Part shown: positions 23,211-27,536 of the stretch, piece by piece | Numbering within the stretch: the first letter of the stretch is position 1 | Layout of the letters: each line of letters opens with the position of its first letter | Source of the DNA: Pseudomonadota bacterium | GTDB taxonomy: Bacteria > Pseudomonadota > Alphaproteobacteria > Rhizobiales > Xanthobacteraceae | Direction of reading: 5' to 3' | Assembly: GCA_023414975.1 (NCBI GenBank) | Contig: JAEZMI010000253.1 | Coordinates: 1-27,536 of the forward strand | Length of the DNA: 27,536 nucleotides | Notes under the pieces: model-generated | Told to the model about the DNA's origin: nothing | Seen by the model: the letters and a program-made list of their open reading frames with translations, nothing else | Databases searched by the model: none | Position numbers and translations under genes: made by a program

Positions 23211-25049
23211 ATGGCAAGCGCCATCCCGTCCAGTGTGAACGCCCGCATCGGCGAGGTCACGGAGCGCGTCGTGAAGCGCTCGAAGGACACCCGCACGCGC
23301 TATCTGGAGCGGATCGCCGCCGCCGCCGAGCGCGGGCCGAGCCGCGCCAAGCTCGGCTGCGCCAACCAGGCGCATGGCTTCGCCGCCTGCGGCCCCTCCG
23401 ACAAGGCGATGCTGCGCGAGGGCGCCGGGGCGAACCTCGCCATCGTAACCGCCTATAACGACATGCTCTCGGCCCACCAGCCCTATGAAAACTACCCCGC
23501 ACTGATCCGCGCCGCCGCCCGCGCGGCCGGCGGCGTGGCGCAGGTCGCGGGTGGCGTGCCGGCCATGTGCGACGGCATCACCCAGGGCGAGGCCGGCATG
23601 GAGCTGTCGCTCTTCTCCCGCGACGTCATCGCCCTCGCCACGGCCGTCGCCCTCTCGCACCAGACCTTCGACGCGGCGGTTTTCCTCGGCATCTGCGACA
23701 AGATCGTGCCCGGCCTCGTCATCGGCGCCCTGTCCTTCGGCCACCTGCCGGCGGTGTTCATCCCGGCCGGGCCGATGACCTCGGGGCTTCCCAATGACGA
23801 GAAGGCCAAGATCCGCCAGCTCTTCGCGGAAGGAAAGGTCGGGCGCGACGCGCTGCTGGAGGCCGAGAGCCAGTCCTATCACGGGCCGGGCACCTGCACC
23901 TTCTACGGCACCGCCAACACCAACCAGATGATGATGGAGATCATGGGCCTGCATCTGCCCGGCGCCTCCTTCGTCAACCCCAACACGCCGCTGCGCGAGG
24001 CGCTGACCACCGCCGCCGCCGAGCGCGCCATGGCGATCACCGCGCTGGGCAACGACTACACGCCGATCGGCCGGATGCTGGACGAGAAGGCGTTCGTGAA
24101 CGGCGTCGTGGGCCTGCACGCCACCGGCGGCTCCACCAACCACACGCTGCACATCGTCGCCATGGCGGCGGCGGCGGGCATCAAGCTCACCTGGGACGAC
24201 TTCTCCGATCTGGCGGACGTCACCCCCCTGCTCTGCCGCGTCTACCCGAACGGCAAGGCCGACGTGAACCATTTCCACGCCGCCGGCGGCATGGCCTTCG
24301 TCATCCGCTCGCTGCTCGGCGAAGGCCTCCTGCACCGGGATGTGGAGACCGTCTGGGGCGGCGATCTCGGCGTCTACACCAGGGAGCCGGTCCTCGCCGA
24401 GGACGGCACGCTCGGCTGGCGCGAGGGCACAAGCGCGAGCGGCGACGAGGCGGTTCTGCGCGGCGCCGCCGCTCCCTTCCAGCCGACCGGCGGCCTGCGG
24501 CTGCTGTCGGGCGATCTCGGCAAGGCGGTCATCAAGACCTCCGCCATCGCCCCCGAGCGCCACGTCATCGAGGCGCCGGCGCGCGTGTTCCACAGCCAGG
24601 AGGAGCTTCAGGCGGCCTTCAAGGCGGGCGCGCTGGCCGGCGATTTCATCGCCGTCGTGCGCTATCAGGGCCCGAAGGCGAACGGCATGCCGGAGCTGCA
24701 CAAGCTCATGCCGCCCCTCGGCGTGCTTCAGGACCGCGGCCACAAGGTCGCGCTGGTGACGGATGGGCGCCTGTCCGGCGCCTCCGGCAAGGTGCCGGCC
24801 GCCATCCATGTCACGCCCGAGGCCGCCGATGGCGGGCCGATCGCCCGCATCCGCAACGGCGACATCATCCGACTCGACGCGGTGGCCGGCACGCTGACCG
24901 TGCTGGTCGACGCCGAGACCTGGGCCGAGCGCGCGCCGGTGCCGGCGGACCTGTCCGCCTCGCATGCCGGGGTCGGGCGCGAACTGTTCGCCTCCTTCCG
25001 CGCCGCCGTCGGCACGGCGGATACGGGCGCGAGCATCTTCGCGGTGTAG
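23211..25049 (+). CDS. edd: 6-phosphogluconate dehydratase
   Basis: Converts 6-phosphogluconate to 2-keto-3-deoxy-6-phosphogluconate, the defining step of the Entner-Doudoroff pathway. The protein has 612 residues, typical for Edd (about 600). It belongs to the [Fe-S] IlvD/Edd dehydratase family: PAMCDGITQGEAGMELSLFS and FLGICDKIVPG hold cluster Cys residues, GPGTCTFYGTANTNQMM holds the third, and LVTDGRLSGASGKVPAAIHV is the family's C-terminal signature. The ATG at 23211 has GAGGAGAG upstream. No eda (aldolase) gene follows; the next gene is convergent and its stop codon is only 2 bp away. Confidence 0.96.
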   Translation: MASAIPSSVNARIGEVTERVVKRSKDTRTRYLERIAAAAERGPSRAKLGCANQAHGFAACGPSDKAMLREGAGANLAIVTAYNDMLSAHQPYENYPALIRAAARAAGGVAQVAGGVPAMCDGITQGEAGMELSLFSRDVIALATAVALSHQTFDAAVFLGICDKIVPGLVIGALSFGHLPAVFIPAGPMTSGLPNDEKAKIRQLFAEGKVGRDALLEAESQSYHGPGTCTFYGTANTNQMMMEIMGLHLPGASFVNPNTPLREALTTAAAERAMAITALGNDYTPIGRMLDEKAFVNGVVGLHATGGSTNHTLHIVAMAAAAGIKLTWDDFSDLADVTPLLCRVYPNGKADVNHFHAAGGMAFVIRSLLGEGLLHRDVETVWGGDLGVYTREPVLAEDGTLGWREGTSASGDEAVLRGAAAPFQPTGGLRLLSGDLGKAVIKTSAIAPERHVIEAPARVFHSQEELQAAFKAGALAGDFIAVVRYQGPKANGMPELHKLMPPLGVLQDRGHKVALVTDGRLSGASGKVPAAIHVTPEAADGGPIARIRNGDIIRLDAVAGTLTVLVDAETWAERAPVPADLSASHAGVGRELFASFRAAVGTADTGASIFAV

Positions 25050-25051
25050 GC

Positions 25052-26107
25052 CTAGTAGAGCGGGCCGACCTTGCCGAGCGGCAGCAGGCCGAGCGCGACG
25101 CGCCCGTCGCGGAAGGTGAAGGGGAAGGTGCTGGCCGGCGCGCCGTCGAGCGTGCCGGGCACCCCCACCATCGACAGCGCCGGCGCGAGGTTCACCATGA
25201 AGGCCGGCATCAGCCCGGCGGCGGACAGCGCCGTCATCAGCGCCGGCGCATTCGCCATGGTGAGGTTGATCGTGCCGTTCGGGCGGCGCTCGGCGTCGAG
25301 GCCGATCTCGCCCGTGGCGTTCATCGCCCCGCCGCCGCCGCTGAGGCGGGCTTCCAGCAGCTTCACCGTCCCGCCCGCTGCCTGCCAGGCCTGGAGCCGG
25401 GCGGCGGGGGTCATGGCGGCGCGCCAGTCGGGCACCTGCGTCGCCGTCGCCTCCAGCGCCCCGTCCACGGGCGTCGCGCCGGCGACGGAGGTCGTCACCC
25501 CGGTCGCGCCCTTCACCCCGGCGGCGAAGTCGACGGTCGAGGCGTCGGCGCCGGGCGTGTGGCGCATGTGGAACTCGGCATGGTGGGCGCCGAAGAAGGC
25601 GGTGCCGCCCTGCGCCAGCGCGTAATCGTTCGCGGACATGGAGAGGCGGTCGAGCGCGTCGCCGCGCCCCACCCCGCTCACCTGCAGCAGCGACCAGGTC
25701 GCGGTGATCTCGCCGAGCTGTGGGCTGGTGATGACGCCCGGCCCGTCGAACTCGGCGATGATGTGCCGGGGGTTCCACACCTGCGCCACCGCATGCGCGC
25801 GGGCCGCTTTCGCGGTGCCGCTGGTGGGGCCGGTGAAGGTCACGGTCGGCTCGGTGCAGATCAGCTCGAAGCGGAAGGGGAAGCCGCCGAACTGCCGGTC
25901 GGCGCAGCTCCAGCTCCGGCCCTTGCCCGCCTCCGCCGCCATCCAGGCGTCGATCTCCCGCACCACGCGGTCGCGGGCGTAGAACCAGGCCGCCGTCCAG
26001 CCGGCGCCGCCGATGACGAGTACGGCGAAGAGACCGATCAGGAGCCAGGGGCGCCGGCGCGGGGCGGGAGCCGGCGCATCGGGGAACTGGGCGTCTTGCT
26101 GGCTCAT
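25052..26107 (-). CDS. DUF2125 domain-containing membrane-anchored protein
   Basis: A 351-residue protein of the DUF2125 family, which is common in alphaproteobacteria and has no known function. A Pro-rich cytoplasmic N-terminus is followed by one membrane segment at about 26-48 (RPWLLIGLFAVLVIGGAGWT). The conserved beginning of the domain comes next: AAWFYARDRVVREIDAWMAAEAGKGRSWSCADRQFGGFPFRFEL. The two Cys (SWSC and ELIC) are typical. The rest is beta-rich and probably periplasmic. ATG at 26107 is preferred over the in-frame 26191 because a full AGGAGG stands 5 bp before it. It converges with edd, with 2 bp between the stop codons, and is divergent from chaC. Confidence 0.88.
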   Translation of the reverse strand: MSQQDAQFPDAPAPAPRRRPWLLIGLFAVLVIGGAGWTAAWFYARDRVVREIDAWMAAEAGKGRSWSCADRQFGGFPFRFELICTEPTVTFTGPTSGTAKAARAHAVAQVWNPRHIIAEFDGPGVITSPQLGEITATWSLLQVSGVGRGDALDRLSMSANDYALAQGGTAFFGAHHAEFHMRHTPGADASTVDFAAGVKGATGVTTSVAGATPVDGALEATATQVPDWRAAMTPAARLQAWQAAGGTVKLLEARLSGGGGAMNATGEIGLDAERRPNGTINLTMANAPALMTALSAAGLMPAFMVNLAPALSMVGVPGTLDGAPASTFPFTFRDGRVALGLLPLGKVGPLY

Positions 26108-26304
26108 GCAAACCTCCTGTGATACGGCGCGGCACGTTCCTGCGCGGGGACGGCGGCGTTTTGGCGGCGCGCCGTCCCCTCTTACGGGCAAAACGCCGCG
26201 GGCCCAAACCGGCGGGCACAGGCTTAACGGATCGCCCGCCGCGCCCTACTCTCGCCGCCCTGTGTGGCCACACCCGTCCCGACGACCTGCCGCGCCGCGG
26301 GCGT

Positions 26305-26374
26305 CCCCACAAGAGCGCCCCCACAAGAGCGCCCCCACAAGAGTGCCCGCCCATGAGTGCCCGCCCATGAGTGC
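26305..26374 (+). repeat. Five 14 bp tandem repeats across the chaC start
   Basis: Units lie at 26305-26318 and 26319-26332 (CCCCACAAGAGCGC), 26333-26346 (one change), and 26347-26360 and 26361-26374 (CCGCCCATGAGTGC). The last two units each carry an ATG. Because 14 is not a multiple of 3, each unit puts its ATG in a different frame, and only the ATG at 26367 is in the chaC frame. Confidence 0.9.
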
Positions 26375-26984
26375 CGCCGACCGTGCCGCCCTTTCGGACG
26401 ATCCCGCCGCCGACGATCTCTGGGTCTTCGGCTATGGGTCGCTCATGTGGAATCCGGGCTTCGCCTATGAGGAGCGCGCGCCCGGCAAGCTGGTCGGCGC
26501 GCACCGCTCCTTCTGCGTGAAGTCGGTGCACTGGCGCGGCACGCCGGAAAGGCCGGGCCTCGTGCTCGGTCTCGACCGCGGCGGCGCCTGCATCGGCATC
26601 GCCTTCCGCGTCGCGCCGGAGCGGGCGGCGGCCACCCTCGCTTATCTGCGCGAACGCGAGCAGGTGACGAACATCTACCGCGAGGCGGTGCGCCGGGTCT
26701 GGCTGAAGGACGGCAGCACGCGGGCGGTGCGGGCCGTCACCTTTCTGGTGGATCGCGGCCATGCCCAATATGCCGGGGCGCTCTCGCGCGAGGAGCGGCT
26801 GCATCTCATCCGGCAGGGCCACGGCGTCGGCGGCCCGAATGTCGATTACGTCACCGCCACGGCGCGGCACCTCGCCGAACTCGGCATCCGCGATCCCGAA
26901 CTGGGCTGGCTCATGGAGCGGCTACCGATGGAGCGGCACCCGATGGAGCGGCCCGCGAGCGCGAACGCGATCCGTTCAGACTGA
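26367..26984 (+). CDS. Gamma-glutamylcyclotransferase, ChaC-like
   Basis: A 205-residue protein of the ChaC group, whose members cleave glutathione to 5-oxoproline and Cys-Gly. The substrate loop DLWVFGYGSLMWNPGF carries the family's YGSL signature. RSFCVKSVHWRGTPERPGLVLGL is the second conserved block, and LREREQVTNIYREAVRRV contains the acidic residue used as general base. The ATG at 26367 sits inside the last of five 14 bp repeats and lacks a good ribosome-binding site. An upstream extension in the same frame exists but has no family character. The C-terminus is an added repeat, MERLP MERHP MERPA, encoded by three 15 bp units. It is divergent from the DUF2125 gene. Confidence 0.9.
   Translation: MSAADRAALSDDPAADDLWVFGYGSLMWNPGFAYEERAPGKLVGAHRSFCVKSVHWRGTPERPGLVLGLDRGGACIGIAFRVAPERAAATLAYLREREQVTNIYREAVRRVWLKDGSTRAVRAVTFLVDRGHAQYAGALSREERLHLIRQGHGVGGPNVDYVTATARHLAELGIRDPELGWLMERLPMERHPMERPASANAIRSD
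26913..26957 (+). repeat. Three 15 bp tandem repeats at the chaC 3' end
   Basis: Units of the form ATGGAGCGGCACCCG lie at 26913-26927, 26928-26942 and 26943-26957 with two or three changes, and add ten residues beyond the expected end of the protein. Confidence 0.85.
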
Positions 26985-27014
26985 CCGGATGCCCGAGGGG
27001 ATCATCTCCCTGCC

Positions 27015-27038
27015 GGCGACGGCGACGGCGACGGCGTC
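27015..27038. repeat. GGCGAC hexamer repeat
   Basis: GGCGAC is repeated three times (27015-27032) and followed by GGCGTC, at the 3' end of the small minus-strand gene. Confidence 0.7.
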
Positions 27039-27363
27039 AGCTCGGCGCGAGCGAGCCGCTGTCGGTTTCCGGCAGGATGCGCAGGTGGATCTCCTGCGCG
27101 CCCATGGCATAGGCCGCCGCCCGTGCCCGCGCGCCCGCCGGTCCGCTCCACATCGCCACGCGCCGGGGCCCGTCGGCCCGCACCGCGATGGCGACCGCGT
27201 CGGGATAGTCCGGCGCGTCGTCCACGCCATAGACCGAGAAGACCTGACGCCGGCCGTCCGGCCCGCGCCAGAGACGGAAACGGCGCGCCAGCAACGCATC
27301 GGCGGCGTTGAGCGGGCCGTCATCTGTCAGCGAATCGCTGTGTTTCACATCGCGTGTCAGCAT
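27037..27363 (-). CDS. Small protein of unknown function under a predicted LexA-controlled promoter
   Basis: A 108-residue protein that I do not recognise. It has no signal peptide or membrane helix. Landmarks are RFRLWRGPDGRRQVFSVYGV, followed by an Asp-rich DDAPDYPDAVAIAV and the end MGAQEIHLRILPETDS, giving an alternating strand/helix pattern. Codon use looks like that of a real gene. The ATG at 27363 has no ribosome-binding site. Directly before it lies an alphaproteobacterial SOS box inside a good promoter, with the expected transcription start at or next to the A of the ATG, so the mRNA is probably leaderless. A GTG at codon 6 is an alternative start. A role in DNA damage response is inferred from the promoter alone. 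Confidence 0.65.
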   Translation of the reverse strand: MLTRDVKHSDSLTDDGPLNAADALLARRFRLWRGPDGRRQVFSVYGVDDAPDYPDAVAIAVRADGPRRVAMWSGPAGARARAAAYAMGAQEIHLRILPETDSGSLAPS

Positions 27364-27365
27364 GA

Positions 27366-27380
27366 GAACAAATCTAGAAC
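27366..27380 (-). promoter_or_regulatory. LexA (SOS) box, alphaproteobacterial type
   Basis: On the minus strand the site reads GTTC-TAGATTT-GTTC, an exact match to the GTTC-N7-GTTC consensus of alphaproteobacterial LexA. It ends 2 bp before the start codon at 27363 and covers the predicted -10 element. Confidence 0.75.
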
Positions 27381-27398
27381 ATCCGGTGGCATCGTCAA
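27371..27398 (-). promoter_or_regulatory. Promoter of the SOS-type small gene
   Basis: -35 TTGACG (27398-27393), 16 bp spacer, -10 TAGATT (27376-27371). The predicted transcription start, about 7 bp further, falls at about 27364, beside the start codon. Confidence 0.55.
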
Positions 27399-27471
27399 CA
27401 GGTCTCGCGGAAGGAATCCGCGAGGGTGCCAGAATGTTCCGCGGGGCTTGCGCCGGGCGTGACAGAAGCCG

Positions 27472-27536
27472 TCAGGGCGTCGGGCCGGTGATTCCCTCGC
27501 CCACGCCGGCGGTCACGGCCGGCCAGGGTCCGATGC
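27472..27536 (-). CDS. Possible C-terminal end of a gene entering from the right (partial)
   Basis: A minus-strand frame is open from the right edge to a TGA at 27474-27472 and reads IGPWPAVTAGVGEGITGPTP at its end. The codons are G/C-ended as in the real genes nearby. It is too short to identify, and another frame could equally be used. Confidence 0.25.
   Translation of the reverse strand, partial: IGPWPAVTAGVGEGITGPTP

Noticed and set aside
22248..26870. A 1540-codon open frame on the minus strand, opposite pgl and edd and overlapping DUF2125 and chaC
   Set aside because: The real genes opposite it have full family motifs. The frame gives His/Arg/Gly/Ala-rich sequence without domains and is a by-product of high G+C third positions.

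Overview
The window is high-GC bacterial chromosome, most likely from an alphaproteobacterium of the order Hyphomicrobiales (Rhizobiales). Supporting signs are a Ros/MucR-type regulator, a GAAC-N7-GAAC site of the alphaproteobacterial LexA type, a zwf-pgl-edd Entner-Doudoroff block, a DUF2125 protein and a Bug/TctC-type transporter. A family such as Xanthobacteraceae would fit, but that is an impression and not a demonstrated placement. No tRNA, rRNA, CRISPR array, insertion sequence or phage gene was recognised.

Layout. (1) 1-2981, minus strand: purine catabolism, with urate oxidase, then the FAD subunit and a fused [2Fe-2S]/molybdopterin subunit of a xanthine-dehydrogenase-type enzyme, which runs off the left edge. 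(2) 3248-4820, plus: a short-chain dehydrogenase and a TenA-family protein of the Glu class. (3) 5171-5737, plus: a MucR-type regulator and its terminator. (4) 6066-13756, plus: a five-gene operon that looks like an incompletely described glycan assembly and export system. It contains an inositol-monophosphatase-like phosphatase, a fusion of a glycosyltransferase-like domain with a NeuB-like ulosonate synthase, a KdsB-type CMP-sugar synthetase, a 935-residue fusion of a capsule-type transferase with an HAD phosphatase and a UbiA-like membrane domain, and a PglK/MsbA-like ABC exporter. (5) 13780-15107, minus: a class I glutamine amidotransferase and a TerB-like protein. (6) 15335-19749, minus: a tripartite tricarboxylate transporter (tctC-tctB-tctA) followed by an FCD-type GntR regulator, with an operator-like region upstream of tctC. 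(7) 20523-25049, plus: zwf, pgl and edd, the upper Entner-Doudoroff pathway. (8) 25052-27363: a DUF2125 protein (minus), a ChaC-like gamma-glutamylcyclotransferase (plus) and a small protein (minus) under a predicted SOS promoter with a leaderless start. A possible gene end lies at the right edge.

How the genes may work together. The operon at 6066-13756 has the steps for making, CMP-activating, transferring and flipping a 3-deoxy-ulosonic-acid-like sugar, perhaps on a polyprenyl carrier, but it has no gene that identifies the sugar. It sits directly downstream of a MucR regulator, a family known for controlling surface polysaccharides. The other blocks are ordinary metabolism. A second pattern runs through the whole window: short tandem duplications with 13-18 bp units occur at nine separate places, mostly at gene starts, gene ends and between genes. 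One of them moves the chaC start codon between reading frames.
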